Shown: positions 1 through 9,178 of the stretch, piece after piece | Position numbering within the stretch: position 1 is the first letter of the stretch | How the letters are laid out: each line of letters opens with the position of its first letter | NCBI RefSeq assembly: GCF_900109755.1 | Contig: NZ_FOAR01000029.1 | Location: forward strand, 1 to 53,377 | Direction: 5' to 3' | Length of the DNA: 53,377 nt | Origin: Pseudomonas agarici | GTDB lineage: Bacteria; Pseudomonadota; Gammaproteobacteria; Pseudomonadales; Pseudomonadaceae | The notes under the pieces: model-generated | What the model was told of the DNA's origin: nothing | The model's database searches: none | Seen by the model: the letters and a program-made list of their open reading frames with translations, nothing else | Made by a program: the position numbers and the translations under genes

Positions 1-399
1 GTTTTTCCACAGGGCGATGTCGGCGGTCATGTTGACCTCTTGCGGCATCCAGTGGTTGGCGCAGCCGTCGAGGTACTTCTGCCAGGCCCAGTCGTACTTG
101 AAGGGGACGAGCTGGTTGAGGTCGGCGCGGCAGTTGATCATGCGCTTTTCATCGACGGCGACCCGAGCCGAGGCGCCTTCGAGTTCGGCCAGGCCTTCGG
201 CGACATCGAGGGCGTCGAGAGCGGCCTTGGCCCGGATGATCGCGGCGGAGTCGTTGGCGGTCACGGCACGGGCTTCGAGGGCGGCGGCACCGCCGGCGTT
301 GTCCAGGCGGTCCATGTTGGCTTCGGTGGCATGGCCGGCGTTGGCGCCCTTGACCGTTACTTCGCCTTCTTCTTTGTCGAATTCGTCCCAGCTGAGCAT
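1..399 (-). CDS. nrdB: Ribonucleotide reductase class Ia small subunit, N-terminal part (runs off left edge)
   Basis: This is the beta subunit of aerobic ribonucleotide reductase, which carries the diferric-tyrosyl radical used by NrdA to make deoxyribonucleotides in the cytosol. Only the first 133 residues are inside the window. They begin MLSWDEFDKEEGEV, followed by an Ala-rich Pseudomonas-type extension and the conserved stretch RVAVDEKRMINCRADLN and YLDGCANHWMPQEVNM. The iron ligands lie beyond the edge. The start is the only ATG that begins this conserved N-terminus. Upstream lies a promoter with two NrdR boxes, so the gene appears to have its own promoter. nrdA, which usually precedes nrdB in Pseudomonas, is not found in the DNA upstream. 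Identification is by recalled family sequence; confidence is high. Confidence 0.93.
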   Translation of the reverse strand, partial: MLSWDEFDKEEGEVTVKGANAGHATEANMDRLDNAGGAAALEARAVTANDSAAIIRAKAALDALDVAEGLAELEGASARVAVDEKRMINCRADLNQLVPFKYDWAWQKYLDGCANHWMPQEVNMTADIALWKN

Positions 400-562
400 C
401 GGATATTCCTTGTATGAAGTGTGTGTAGACCCGATTCACTGCCTTCTCCCCAGGCAGGTAGGCACGCGTTTGCAACTCCCGGTCAACAGGATTCACAGCA
501 CAAGCAGGCATCGGAAAACCCTGGCGCTCCAGGGAAGTGAGCGGTGCCGTAGGAGTGGTATG

Positions 563-626
563 GCACAGCATGTAGTGTTTTTATTTTAAGTGGGCACACT
601 ATATGGTGGTTTTATCGAAGGGTCAA
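563..626 (-). promoter_or_regulatory. nrdB promoter with two NrdR boxes
   Basis: On the minus strand a TTGACC -35 (626-621) and a TATAGT -10 (603-598) are separated by exactly 17 bp. A 16-bp NrdR-like box (594-609, CCACCATATAGTGTGC on the minus strand) covers the -10. A second box (563-578, ACACTACATGCTGTGC) lies 31 bp further downstream, about three helical turns. Both match the ACACWATATATWGTGT consensus. Known NrdR biology predicts repression when dATP/ATP is high. The rest of 400-884 shows no further gene. Confidence 0.8.
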
Positions 627-884
627 TCCAAGAGGCGGCGGTAGCGCTGGGCTATTGAAGCGATTGAGTTGTCTCTACGGCATGTGGTGCAGGATTCATG
701 GCTGACAACACCGGTGTTGAGCACTTCCTATTTGGTATAGGGGTGATGCGAACGCCACGGCACAATACCGCACGCAGACTCTGCGCCTGGTTTCGGCGTG
801 TAGCCGCTTGCCTTTGCTGGCATTTGTCAGCATGGTTTGCAAACCCTACGCGGTGCTCACTCCCCACACACAAGAGGAAGCGTG

Positions 885-1649
885 ATGAGCTGGTCAGCCA
901 AGCAATATTCGACCTTTGAAGCTGAACGTACCCGTCCCGTCCGCGATCTGGTCGCCGCGATTGCGACGAAGTCGGTGCAGGTGGCCGTCGACCTGGGCTG
1001 CGGTCCGGGCAATTCCACCGAGGTCCTGGCGCGGCGTTTTCCCGAGGCGCGGGTCACTGGCATGGACAGTTCCGAGGAGATGCTGGCCAGTGCCCGGCAA
1101 CGTTTGCCCGAGCTGAATTTCGAACAGGCCGATATTGCGACCTGGGACCCTGAGCAAGCCTTCGATGTGATTCTGGCCAATGCCTCGCTGCAGTGGCTGG
1201 AGGATCACGCCACGCTTTATCCTCATCTGGTGAGCAAGCTCGTCGCCGGTGGCACTCTGGCGGTGCAGACCCCGGATAATATGCAGGAACCGTCCCACCG
1301 GCTGGCCCGCGAAGTGGCGGCGCACGGGCCGTGGACGGCCAAGATCGGCGCAGTTCGCCATCCGCCACGGCACGATGCGACTTTCTATTATGAGTTGCTG
1401 CGGCGGCACTGCGCGACAGTGGATGTCTGGTGTACCACTTACCACCATCCGCTAGCGGGTGGGCATGCGGCGGTCGTCGAGTGGTTCAAGGGCTCCGCTC
1501 TGCGACCGTACCTGGCGCTGCTGGACGAGGCGGAAAAGACCGCTTACCTGCAGCGTTACCTGGCGGCGATCAGCGAAGCCTATCCGGCGTCGGTTGATGG
1601 CACCGTGCTGTTGCCGTTCCCACGGTTGTTTGTGGTCGCGATGCGTTGA
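885..1649 (+). CDS. tam: Trans-aconitate 2-methyltransferase (SAM-dependent)
   Basis: This 254-residue cytosolic class I methyltransferase probably methylates trans-aconitate, a toxic by-product of the citrate cycle. The SAM-binding motif I, VDLGCGPGNST, lies at about residues 35-45, followed by the acidic loop GMDSSEEM and an ADIATWDP segment (motifs II/III). NASLQWLEDH matches the Tam family. The length equals that of E. coli Tam (252). The ATG at 885 is preferred over the in-frame upstream TTG because AAGAGGAAG lies directly before it and the protein then starts MSWSAKQY, as in the family. It stands alone, 90 bp before tag on the same strand. Substrate specificity is inferred from family resemblance only. 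Confidence 0.85.
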   Translation: MSWSAKQYSTFEAERTRPVRDLVAAIATKSVQVAVDLGCGPGNSTEVLARRFPEARVTGMDSSEEMLASARQRLPELNFEQADIATWDPEQAFDVILANASLQWLEDHATLYPHLVSKLVAGGTLAVQTPDNMQEPSHRLAREVAAHGPWTAKIGAVRHPPRHDATFYYELLRRHCATVDVWCTTYHHPLAGGHAAVVEWFKGSALRPYLALLDEAEKTAYLQRYLAAISEAYPASVDGTVLLPFPRLFVVAMR

Positions 1650-1739
1650 TTGGCGTTGTCGCAAAAGAATCGGTGCAAGAGTGTCACACGTTGTGTCAAG
1701 ATTGGTCATGACTCCTAGCGAACAAAGGCAAGGTAAGGC

Positions 1740-2375
1740 ATGGATACGACTTCCCAGGGGCTGACGGTCGATGAGGCGGGTATCACCCGATGTTTCTGGC
1801 GTTCTTCCAAGCCCGAGTATGCCCGTTACCACGACGCGGAGTGGGGACGTCCCATCACCGACGATATTCTTCTGTTCGAGAAAATCTGCCTGGAGGGTTT
1901 TCAGGCAGGCATGGCCTGGATCACCATCCTGCGCAAGCGCGAGAACTTCCGCGCAGCCTTTGATCAATTCGATTTCAGGCGCGTGGCTCAGTACGGCGAC
2001 GCGGACGTGGCCCGGCTGATGGATGACCCAAGCATCGTGCGTAATCGCAGCAAGATCCTCTCGACGATCAATAATGCCAAGCGTGCCTGCGAATTGGTGG
2101 ATGAGACTGGATCGTTGGCGGCCTGGATGTGGTCGTTCGAGCCATCCGCGGATGAGCGGCCCGCCGTGGTGGACTTCGACTACTGGAACGCCAACCCGAC
2201 CTCGCCGGCCTCCGTGCGCTTGTCCAAGGCCTTGAAGGCACGCGGCTGGACATTCATTGGTCCCACCACGATCTACGCCTTGATGCAGGCTACGGGCATG
2301 GTTAACGATCACCTTGCCGGCTGTGCCTGCCAGGCTGAAATCGAGCACCTGCGCCAGGCACTCAAGCGTCCCTGA
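1740..2375 (+). CDS. tag: DNA-3-methyladenine glycosylase I
   Basis: Tag removes 3-methyladenine from alkylated DNA as the first step of base excision repair. The 211-residue protein has the family start TRCFW, then YARYHDAEWGRP, LFEKICLEGFQAGMAWITIL and a C-terminal NDHLAGC. The four zinc-snap ligands of the family are present: Cys18, His31, His191 and Cys195, with the last pair spaced by four as in E. coli Tag. The N-terminus is about 14 residues longer than E. coli Tag. It faces ppnN tail to tail with a hairpin in the 70-bp gap. Confidence 0.93.
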   Translation: MDTTSQGLTVDEAGITRCFWRSSKPEYARYHDAEWGRPITDDILLFEKICLEGFQAGMAWITILRKRENFRAAFDQFDFRRVAQYGDADVARLMDDPSIVRNRSKILSTINNAKRACELVDETGSLAAWMWSFEPSADERPAVVDFDYWNANPTSPASVRLSKALKARGWTFIGPTTIYALMQATGMVNDHLAGCACQAEIEHLRQALKRP

Positions 2376-2397
2376 ATCGGCAGGCTTTCGCTCAGGG

Positions 2398-2422
2398 TCT
2401 GGCGGCCGAGGTAGCCGCCAGA
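2398..2422. terminator. Hairpin between convergent tag and ppnN
   Basis: A perfect 9-bp stem (TCTGGCGGC / GCCGCCAGA) with a 7-nt loop sits in the 70-bp gap between two converging genes. There is no T-run on either strand, so it is a likely but atypical bidirectional terminator. Confidence 0.55.
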
Positions 2423-2445
2423 AGAGCCCTGGCGGATCCGTTGAT

Positions 2446-3819
2446 TCAGCTAACGACCCGGTAGCAAGGCTCATAGGCGGCGCCGCCCGGCAGTTTCATC
2501 CGGTGTTGCGCGACGAAGGCCTGGAGCAGTTTGTCCAACGGCTTCATGACCTCGGCATCGCCATGGATCTCGTAGGGACCATGCTCCTCGATCAGGCGAA
2601 TGCCCTTGTCCTTGACATTACCGGCAACGATCCCGGAAAACGCTCGACGTAGGTCGGCCGCCAACTGATGGGCCGGTTGGTTGCGGTGCAGCTTCAGGCC
2701 GGCCATGTTGGCGTGGGTCGGATCGAATGGCCGCTGGAAACCTTCATCGATCTTCATCAGCCAATTGAAATGGAAAGCGTCGTTGCGCTCGCGGCGGAAC
2801 TGCTTGACGGCCTTGAGACCTTGGGCCATTTGCCGGGCGACCTGTGCCGGATCGTCGATGATGATCTGGTAGTGCTGGTGCGCCGCTTCTCCCAGGGTCG
2901 CGCCGACAAAGGCGTGCAACTGTTGCAGGTAGGCTTGCGCACTTTTCGGTCCGGTGAGAATCACCGGGAACGGCAGGTCGCGGTTGTCCGGGTGCATCAA
3001 GATCCCCAGCAGGTAGAGGAACTCCTCGGCCGTACCGGCACCGCCCGGGAAGATGATAATGCCGTGGCCGACCCGCACGAACGCCTCCAGACGCTTCTCG
3101 ATATCGGGCATGATCACCAGTTCGTTGACGATCGGATTCGGCGCCTCGGCGGCGATGATGCCCGGTTCGGTCAGGCCCAGGTAACGGCCCGTGGTGATGC
3201 GCTGTTTGGCGTGGGAAATGGTCGCGCCTTTCATCGGTCCTTTCATCACCCCGGGACCGCAGCCGGTGCAGATGTCCAGGCTGCGCAGGCCCAGTTCGTG
3301 GCCGACTTTCTTGGTGTACTGGTACTCCTCGCTGCTGATCGAATGGCCACCCCAACACACCACCATCTTCGGCTCCAGGCCGGGACGCAGGGTGCGGGCA
3401 TTGCGTAGCAGGTGGAAAACGTAGTCGGTGATGCCCTGGGAGCTGTCCAGGTCGATGCGCTGGCTTTCCAGCTCGTTCTCGGTGTAGACGATATCGCGCA
3501 GGGCGCTGAAGAGCATTTCCCGGGTGCTGGCGATCATCTCGCCGTCGACGAAGGCGTCAGCCGGGGCGTTCAGCAGTTCCAGGCGCACACCACGGTCCTG
3601 CTGGTGAATGCGGATTTCGAAATCCTTGTAGGCTTCGAGGATCGTCTTGGCGTTGTCGACATGGGCGCCGGTATTCAGAATGGCCAGGGCGCACTGGCGG
3701 AATAAGGTATAGACACTGCCGGAACCGGCCTCGCTCAGTTGTTGCACTTCACGCTGGGAAAGGGTTTCAAGGCTGCCTTTTGGGCTGACTGAAGCATTGA
3801 TTACAGATCGTTGGGTCAT
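2446..3819 (-). CDS. ppnN: Pyrimidine/purine nucleotide 5'-monophosphate nucleosidase (LOG family, YgdH type)
   Basis: PpnN splits nucleoside monophosphates into base and ribose 5-phosphate and in E. coli is stimulated by (p)ppGpp; it acts in the cytosol. The 457-residue protein has the long N-terminal domain (DUF4478 region), then the LOG core with CTGCGPGVMKG (184-194) and the signature PGGAGTAEE (258-266) that binds the phosphoribosyl group, and the C-terminal DUF3412-type domain. Length matches E. coli YgdH (454). The start ATG gives the expected MTQRSVIN N-terminus. It is divergent from fabV across a 520-bp spacer. Pseudomonas genomes usually carry a short LOG protein too; the length here points to PpnN. 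Confidence 0.9.
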   Translation of the reverse strand: MTQRSVINASVSPKGSLETLSQREVQQLSEAGSGSVYTLFRQCALAILNTGAHVDNAKTILEAYKDFEIRIHQQDRGVRLELLNAPADAFVDGEMIASTREMLFSALRDIVYTENELESQRIDLDSSQGITDYVFHLLRNARTLRPGLEPKMVVCWGGHSISSEEYQYTKKVGHELGLRSLDICTGCGPGVMKGPMKGATISHAKQRITTGRYLGLTEPGIIAAEAPNPIVNELVIMPDIEKRLEAFVRVGHGIIIFPGGAGTAEEFLYLLGILMHPDNRDLPFPVILTGPKSAQAYLQQLHAFVGATLGEAAHQHYQIIIDDPAQVARQMAQGLKAVKQFRRERNDAFHFNWLMKIDEGFQRPFDPTHANMAGLKLHRNQPAHQLAADLRRAFSGIVAGNVKDKGIRLIEEHGPYEIHGDAEVMKPLDKLLQAFVAQHRMKLPGGAAYEPCYRVVS

Positions 3820-4342
3820 TCTCTATTCCATGAAAGCGATGCGACCGGGCGCCAAGGTGCCTGGGGCATCAGAAAGGCCGGCGTCAAGCGTGGTCTGACG
3901 CCGGGGGTGAGGCAAGGCGCGATCATGCGCTGCGTTGTATCGCCAGGCATTTCATCTGCGCCGGCAGGCCACTAGCATAGCTAAATCAGCCGTCAAGGTG
4001 TGTCTCTGCCATCCGAGGTACGTCGGCGATCGCGGGAGCGATCAGTGTCTGGACTTCGCCTTCGTTGCGCACCACATGCCCCATGTCACCCATCTACGTG
4101 TATTCGGCGTAAGCCCTGACACCGATAATCAGGCAGGCTCCTCTGGCGTGGATGGGCGCTAGAATGTTGCGCTCACGCTGCACAATCAAGATCCAGGCGA
4201 TGCAAGGTCGGGGATTTTGCTTTCCCCGCGCGGGCCGCTGTTGTAAAAGCAGTGACGCATGGGCTTTTTGAACGTCTATGACTAGAATCCGCGACGCTGC
4301 AGTCGTCAGTGTCGATATCGGCCTAAGAGAAAAGAGGACCTT
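3820..4342. other. 523-bp intergenic region between divergent ppnN and fabV
   Basis: No convincing gene. On the ppnN side is a perfect 9-bp inverted repeat (CCGGCGTCA / TGACGCCGG, 3878-3904) that would form a hairpin in the ppnN leader. Just before fabV is the Shine-Dalgarno AAAAGAGGA. A 36-codon minus-strand frame ending near 3985 is open but has no other support. Promoters for both genes must lie here but I cannot place them with confidence. Confidence 0.5.
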
Positions 4343-5539
4343 ATGATCATCAAACCACGCGTTCGTGGCTTTATCTGTGTGACCACCCATCCGGTGGGCT
4401 GCGAAGCCAACGTCAAGCAACAGATTGACTACGTCACCCAGCAAGGCCCGGTCAATGATGGACCGAAGAACGTCCTGGTGCTCGGCGCGTCCACCGGTTA
4501 TGGCCTGGCCGCGCGCATTACCGCCGCATTCGCTTGCGGCGCCAAGACCCTCGGGGTGTTTTTCGAGCGTGAAGGCGATGAAGGCAAGCTCGGTACCGCC
4601 GGCTGGTACAACAGCGCGGCGTTCCACAAGTTTGCCGATGCCGACGGCCTGTACGCCAAGAGCATCAACGGCGACGCCTTCTCCGACGAGGTCAAGCGCC
4701 TGACCATCGAAACCATCAAGCGCGACCTGGGCAAGATCGATCTGGTGGTCTACAGTCTGGCCGCGCCGCGCCGCACCGATCCAAAGACCGGCGAGGTCTA
4801 CAGCTCGACACTCAAGCCGATCGGTCAATCGATCACCCAGCGGGGTCTGAACACCGACAAGGAAGAGGTCAACGTGACCACCTTGGCGCAAGCGACCCAG
4901 GAAGAAATCGACGGCACCGTCAAGGTCATGGGCGGCGAAGACTGGCAGTTGTGGATCGATGCCCTGGACGAAGCCGGCGTGCTGGCTGACGGCGCGAAAA
5001 CCACCGCCTTCACCTACCTGGGCGAAAAGCTGACCCACGACATCTACTGGAACGGCTCCATTGGCGCGGCCAAGAAGGACCTGGACCAGAAAGTCCTGAA
5101 GATTCGCGAGCGTCTGGCGCCCAAGGGCGGCGACGCACGGGTATCGGTACTCAAGGCCGTGGTGACCCAGGCCAGTTCGGCGATCCCGATCATGCCGTTG
5201 TACCTGTCGCTGCTGTTCAAGGTGATGAAGGAGCAGGGCGTCCACGAAGGCTGCATCGAACAGGTCTATGGCTTGTACAAAGACAGCCTGTACTCGCCGA
5301 CGCCGATTCTCGACGAAGACGGCCGCCTGCGTGCCGACTACAAGGAATTGGCCCCAGAAGTACAGAACCTGGTTGGCAAGCTGTGGGACCAGGTCACTAG
5401 CGAGAACCTCAACGAACTGACCGACTTCGCCGGCTACAAGGCCGAGTTCCTGCGTCTGTTCGGTTTCGGTGTCGAAGGCGTGGACTACGACGCGGACGTC
5501 AGCCCGGACGTGGCAATCGTCGACCTGATACAGGCCTGA
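4343..5539 (+). CDS. fabV: Trans-2-enoyl-ACP reductase (NADH), FabV type
   Basis: FabV carries out the last reduction of each fatty-acid elongation cycle. It is a member of the short-chain dehydrogenase superfamily that is naturally insensitive to triclosan in Pseudomonas. The 398-residue protein has the nucleotide-binding loop VLVLGASTGYGLA (44-56) and the FabV active-site spacing Tyr-X8-Lys (Tyr235, Lys244 in YWNGSIGAAK), which distinguishes it from FabI (Tyr-X6-Lys). Length is exactly that of Pseudomonas FabV. The start is preceded by GAGG at suitable spacing. A strong hairpin follows the stop codon. It is monocistronic and opposite to ppnN. Confidence 0.96.
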   Translation: MIIKPRVRGFICVTTHPVGCEANVKQQIDYVTQQGPVNDGPKNVLVLGASTGYGLAARITAAFACGAKTLGVFFEREGDEGKLGTAGWYNSAAFHKFADADGLYAKSINGDAFSDEVKRLTIETIKRDLGKIDLVVYSLAAPRRTDPKTGEVYSSTLKPIGQSITQRGLNTDKEEVNVTTLAQATQEEIDGTVKVMGGEDWQLWIDALDEAGVLADGAKTTAFTYLGEKLTHDIYWNGSIGAAKKDLDQKVLKIRERLAPKGGDARVSVLKAVVTQASSAIPIMPLYLSLLFKVMKEQGVHEGCIEQVYGLYKDSLYSPTPILDEDGRLRADYKELAPEVQNLVGKLWDQVTSENLNELTDFAGYKAEFLRLFGFGVEGVDYDADVSPDVAIVDLIQA

Positions 5540-5548
5540 AGCTATATG

Positions 5549-5575
5549 CCGACCTGCGGGCATCACGCAGGTCGG
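5549..5575 (+). terminator. Hairpin after fabV
   Basis: A perfect 10-bp stem (CCGACCTGCG / CGCAGGTCGG) with a 7-nt loop begins 10 bp after the fabV stop. There is no T-run, so termination is probable rather than certain. Confidence 0.6.
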
Positions 5576-5823
5576 TGACCGCGGGTGATCGGAGGCGTCA
5601 GTTCAGGTGCCTCAGATCCACACGTCGCTGTGCTTGGCCACTTCATCGAGAGGCACGGTACGGCCCAGAGCGCCGCGAATGAATTTCTGGGCACGCTTCG
5701 CTGCCCGGTGGCCCCATGGATACCAAACGGAGCGGTCATGCTCAGGATTGGGCCATAGGCTGCACGGACTGAACGACGGAGGGTCTGTTAGACTCGCCGA
5801 CTTTGAGACCGCGAGGTGTACCG

Positions 5824-6858
5824 ATGAGCGAACCGATTCGCCTGACCCAGTACAGCCACGGCGCAGGCTGTGGTTGCAAGATTTCTCCCCAGGTGCTGGA
5901 AGTGATCCTCGCCGGCAGTGGCGCGCAGCACCTGGACCCGAAGCTTTGGGTCGGCAACGCCTCCCGCGACGACGCGGCGGTGTATGCAATTGACGAAGAA
6001 CGCGGGGTGGTCTCGACCACTGACTTTTTCATGCCAATCGTCGACGATCCTTTCGACTTCGGCCGAATTGCCGCGACCAATGCCATCAGCGACATCTATG
6101 CCATGGGCGGTGACCCATTGATGGCCATCGCGATTCTTGGTTGGCCAGTGAATGTCCTGGCACCGGAGATTGCTCGCGAAGTGATCCGTGGCGGACGTGC
6201 AGTCTGTGACGCCGCCGGTATCCCGCTGGCCGGCGGGCACTCGATCGATGCCCCCGAGCCGATCTTCGGTCTGGCCGTTACCGGGCTGGTGGACAAGCGC
6301 CACATGAAACGCAACGACACCGCCACCGCCGGCTGCACCCTGTACCTGACCAAGCCCTTGGGGATCGGCGTGCTGACCACTGCGGAAAAGAAAGGCAAGC
6401 TGCGCAATGAGGACGTCGGCGTGGCCCGTGACTGGATGTGTACGTTGAACAAGCCCGGCAGCCGCTTCGGCAAGCTGGCGGGCGTGACCGCGATGACCGA
6501 TGTCACCGGTTTCGGCCTGTTGGGGCATCTGGTGGAGATGGCCGACGGCAGTGGCCTCACCGCACGCATCGTCTATGAGCAGGTGCCGCGCCTGCCAGCG
6601 GTGGAGTACTACCTGGATCAAGGTTGTGTTCCCGGCGGCACGCTGCGCAATTTCGACAGCTATGCGAACAAAATCGGTCCCTTGCGTGAGCTGCATAAGC
6701 GCGTGTTGTGCGATCCGCAGACCAGCGGTGGCCTGCTGGTGGCGGTCACGGCCGAAGGTCAGGCGGAGTTTCTTGCCGTCGCCGCCGAACTGGGCCTGGC
6801 CCTGGAGCCCATCGGCCAGTTGGTAGAGCGACAGCACCACGCGGTAGAGGTGTGCTGA
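5824..6858 (+). CDS. selD: Selenide, water dikinase (selenophosphate synthetase)
   Basis: SelD makes selenophosphate from selenide and ATP, the selenium donor for selenocysteine and for selenouridine in tRNA. The N-terminus LTQYSHGAGCGCK carries the catalytic Cys16 (Cys17 in E. coli) and Lys19. The active residue is Cys, not Sec. The AIRS N-domain follows (DDAAVYAI, ATNAISDIYAMGG), then the C-domain (TDVTGFGLLGH) and the C-terminal DPQTSGGLL. The ATG at 5824 gives the standard MSEPIRLTQY start; an earlier GTG/ATG frame extension adds 7 unlikely residues. The stop overlaps the start of mnmH by one base, so the two are co-translated: selenophosphate passes to tRNA selenation. Confidence 0.96.
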   Translation: MSEPIRLTQYSHGAGCGCKISPQVLEVILAGSGAQHLDPKLWVGNASRDDAAVYAIDEERGVVSTTDFFMPIVDDPFDFGRIAATNAISDIYAMGGDPLMAIAILGWPVNVLAPEIAREVIRGGRAVCDAAGIPLAGGHSIDAPEPIFGLAVTGLVDKRHMKRNDTATAGCTLYLTKPLGIGVLTTAEKKGKLRNEDVGVARDWMCTLNKPGSRFGKLAGVTAMTDVTGFGLLGHLVEMADGSGLTARIVYEQVPRLPAVEYYLDQGCVPGGTLRNFDSYANKIGPLRELHKRVLCDPQTSGGLLVAVTAEGQAEFLAVAAELGLALEPIGQLVERQHHAVEVC

Positions 6859-7952
6859 TGCCCGGCGATATCACCGACTACCGCCAACTGTTTCTCAACG
6901 ATGTACCGATGATGGATACCCGGGCACCGGTTGAATTTGCCAAGGGGGCTTTTCCCGGCGTGATCAACCTGCCGTTGATGACCGATCTGGAACGCCAGCG
7001 GGTCGGCACTTGCTACAAACAGCACGGTCAGCAGGCGGCCATTGTCCTCGGTCACCAGTTGGTGTCCGGCGATATCAAGGCAGCCCGGTTGCAGGCCTGG
7101 GTCGATTTCACCCAGGCCCATCCCGATGGTGTGTTGTATTGCTTGCGTGGCGGCTTGCGCTCGCAGATCGTCCAGCAGTGGCTCAAGGACGCCGGGATCG
7201 ACTATCCGCGTGTGAGCGGCGGCTATAAGGCCATGCGCACCTTCCTGCTGCAGAGTGTCGAACAGGCGGTGGCGCAGGCTGATTTCCTGTTGCTGGGGGG
7301 CATGACCGGTACCGGCAAGACTGACGTGATCGTCCAACTGGACAACAGCCTGGACCTGGAAGGGCACGCCAATCATCGTGGCTCCAGTTTCGGCAAGCGC
7401 GCCACCGGGCAACCGTCCAATATCGACTTCGAAAGCCGTCTGGCCGTGGATCTGCTGAAAAAACGCGCAAGGGGCATCGAGCAGTTCGTGCTGGAAGATG
7501 AGAGCCGCATGGTCGGGCGCTGTGCTCTGCCGCTGGCGTTGTATCAGGGGATGCAGCGATTCTCCATGGTCTGGCTCGAAGACGGCTTGGAAAGTCGCGT
7601 CGAGCGAATCCTACGCGACTATGTGGTGCAGCTCTGCGCGGAGTTTATCGCGCTCCATGGGGAGCAGGGTTACCCGTTGTTTGCCGAGCGGCTGCTGGCG
7701 AGCCTGGACAATATCCACAAACGCCTGGGCGGCGAGCGCCATCGGCGCATACGCGGGTTGATGGCCGATGCCCTGGCGGAACAGGAGCGCAGTGGTAGCG
7801 TTGACTTGCACCGTGCCTGGATTTTGGGCCTGCTCAACGAATACTACGACCCGATGTATGCCTTCCAACGGGAAAACCAAGGCACACGAATCGAGTTTGC
7901 CGGCGAGCAGGCGGCGGTGCTGGAGTACCTCAGGGCTCGCAGGAACACCTGA
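6858..7952 (+). CDS. mnmH: tRNA 2-selenouridine(34) synthase
   Basis: MnmH (SelU, YbbB) replaces sulfur by selenium at the wobble 2-thiouridine of tRNA-Lys, -Glu and -Gln, using selenophosphate made by the preceding gene. The 364-residue protein has an N-terminal rhodanese domain with the catalytic Cys95 in YCLRGGLRSQ. A P-loop domain follows (GGMTGTGKT, 147-155). The conserved block RGSSFGK and the tail NEYYDPMY are also seen. Length matches the E. coli enzyme (364). The start codon shares its A with the selD stop (TGATG), a tight translational coupling. The gene ends 19 bp from the convergent permease gene. Confidence 0.95.
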   Translation: MPGDITDYRQLFLNDVPMMDTRAPVEFAKGAFPGVINLPLMTDLERQRVGTCYKQHGQQAAIVLGHQLVSGDIKAARLQAWVDFTQAHPDGVLYCLRGGLRSQIVQQWLKDAGIDYPRVSGGYKAMRTFLLQSVEQAVAQADFLLLGGMTGTGKTDVIVQLDNSLDLEGHANHRGSSFGKRATGQPSNIDFESRLAVDLLKKRARGIEQFVLEDESRMVGRCALPLALYQGMQRFSMVWLEDGLESRVERILRDYVVQLCAEFIALHGEQGYPLFAERLLASLDNIHKRLGGERHRRIRGLMADALAEQERSGSVDLHRAWILGLLNEYYDPMYAFQRENQGTRIEFAGEQAAVLEYLRARRNT

Positions 7953-7971
7953 GAGCCGAGGGCATGGTGCG

Positions 7972-9027
7972 TCAGAGAACCAGGACAGCCACCAGGCCAC
8001 TGACGATCCCCACCAGCATCGTCAGCCCCGCCACGGTGATCAGGACCTGAGCATCGAAATCCCTACGCAGCATCAACAGCGACGGCAAGCTGATGCTCGG
8101 CAGGGTCATCAGCAGCGCGACGGCGGGAGCGGTGCCCAGGCCGAGAGTCATCATAGTCTGTACGATGGGAATCTCGGCGGCCGTCGGAATCACGAACAAC
8201 GTACCGATGATCGCCAGTGGCACCAACCACAGCAGACCGTTGCCCATTGCCCCATCGATATGGGGAAACAGCCAGACCCGCGCGGCACCCAGCAGCAGGA
8301 CCGCCAGGATATAGATCGGAATGGTGCTCCAGAACAGCTTCCAGAGAGTCTTGCCCCAGCGGGCAAAAAAGCCTTGAGTGTCCGCGTTGCTGGCTGCCGT
8401 CACCGCCTCCACAGCGGGTCCGGGCAACGTTTCAGGCCGTGAAATACGCTGGGCGATCAGCGACACCCCAAACACCAGCACCAGGCCGGCCACCAGACGG
8501 ATCGCACTGAAGCCCCAGCCCAGCACAAAGCCCATGAACACCAGCGTGGCCGGGTTGAGCACCGGGTTGGCGATCCAGAATGCCAGTGCCGCGCCGACCG
8601 AAACATTCTGCCGGCGCATTCCCGCGGCCACCGGGGCCGCACAGCATGAGCACATCATGCCGGGCAGGGCGAACAGCCCGCCGCGCAGGGTCGAGCCGAA
8701 ACTGGCGCTGCCGAACAGGCGCAACAACCAGTCCCGGGGAATCAGTACCTGCAGCAACGAGCCGAGAATCACCGCCAGGACAGCAGCTTTCCAGATCGCC
8801 AAAAAGTATACCTGGGCATAGGCTAACGCCGCCGTGACCGGCGAGTCTGGATTGTCGTTGATGATCGACGCGCCGATGCTGTGGCTGTCGGCGGCGACAA
8901 AGGCCTTGGCGTAGTAGGGCGACCACTTGACGTAGTACAGGCCGATGGCGGCAATGGCGAGAAACAGCAGCGGCTTCCACCAGAGCGACCAACCCCGAGC
9001 AGGGGCGGTGGAGGAGAGAGAAGTCAT
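7972..9027 (-). CDS. Permease of the DUF318/YraQ family, inner-membrane protein
   Basis: This 351-residue protein has about eight hydrophobic segments and the family hallmark CSCC (126-129) within ALPGMMCSCCAAPVAAG, followed by ANPVLNPATLVFMGF and, in the second half, PTAAEIPIVQTMM. These half-repeats are typical of DUF318 permeases, some of which (ArsP) export organoarsenicals; others are linked to metal or thiol compounds. The substrate here is unknown. The ATG at 9027 is chosen over a 40-residue upstream extension because it has a GAGGAGAGAG purine tract in front and gives a normal N-terminal topology. It converges on mnmH. Confidence 0.75.
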   Translation of the reverse strand: MTSLSSTAPARGWSLWWKPLLFLAIAAIGLYYVKWSPYYAKAFVAADSHSIGASIINDNPDSPVTAALAYAQVYFLAIWKAAVLAVILGSLLQVLIPRDWLLRLFGSASFGSTLRGGLFALPGMMCSCCAAPVAAGMRRQNVSVGAALAFWIANPVLNPATLVFMGFVLGWGFSAIRLVAGLVLVFGVSLIAQRISRPETLPGPAVEAVTAASNADTQGFFARWGKTLWKLFWSTIPIYILAVLLLGAARVWLFPHIDGAMGNGLLWLVPLAIIGTLFVIPTAAEIPIVQTMMTLGLGTAPAVALLMTLPSISLPSLLMLRRDFDAQVLITVAGLTMLVGIVSGLVAVLVL

Positions 9028-9178
9028 GAAGAGCAGTATCCGGAGGGGAATGAAAGGTTGATCGATGAATGATAACTCAGCCTGTGGCCGCAGCCAGCCT
9101 ATGTCATGCCATGATTCTTGTGGGCGCCTGATTGCCGAAGTTGACAATCGTTCAGACGTGGCCCCGGAAGGGCGGTCG

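Noticed and set aside
3985..4095. 36-codon minus-strand frame between ppnN and fabV
   Set aside because: Open by chance in GC-rich DNA; no start signal or resemblance.
4094..5566. 490-codon open frame on the minus strand
   Set aside because: It is the antisense shadow of fabV; no family features and the sense frame is unambiguous.
5612..5760. Minus-strand frame ending RTVPLDEVAKHSDVWI
   Set aside because: Reads somewhat protein-like but has no usable start codon before it enters the selD promoter region; at most a relic.
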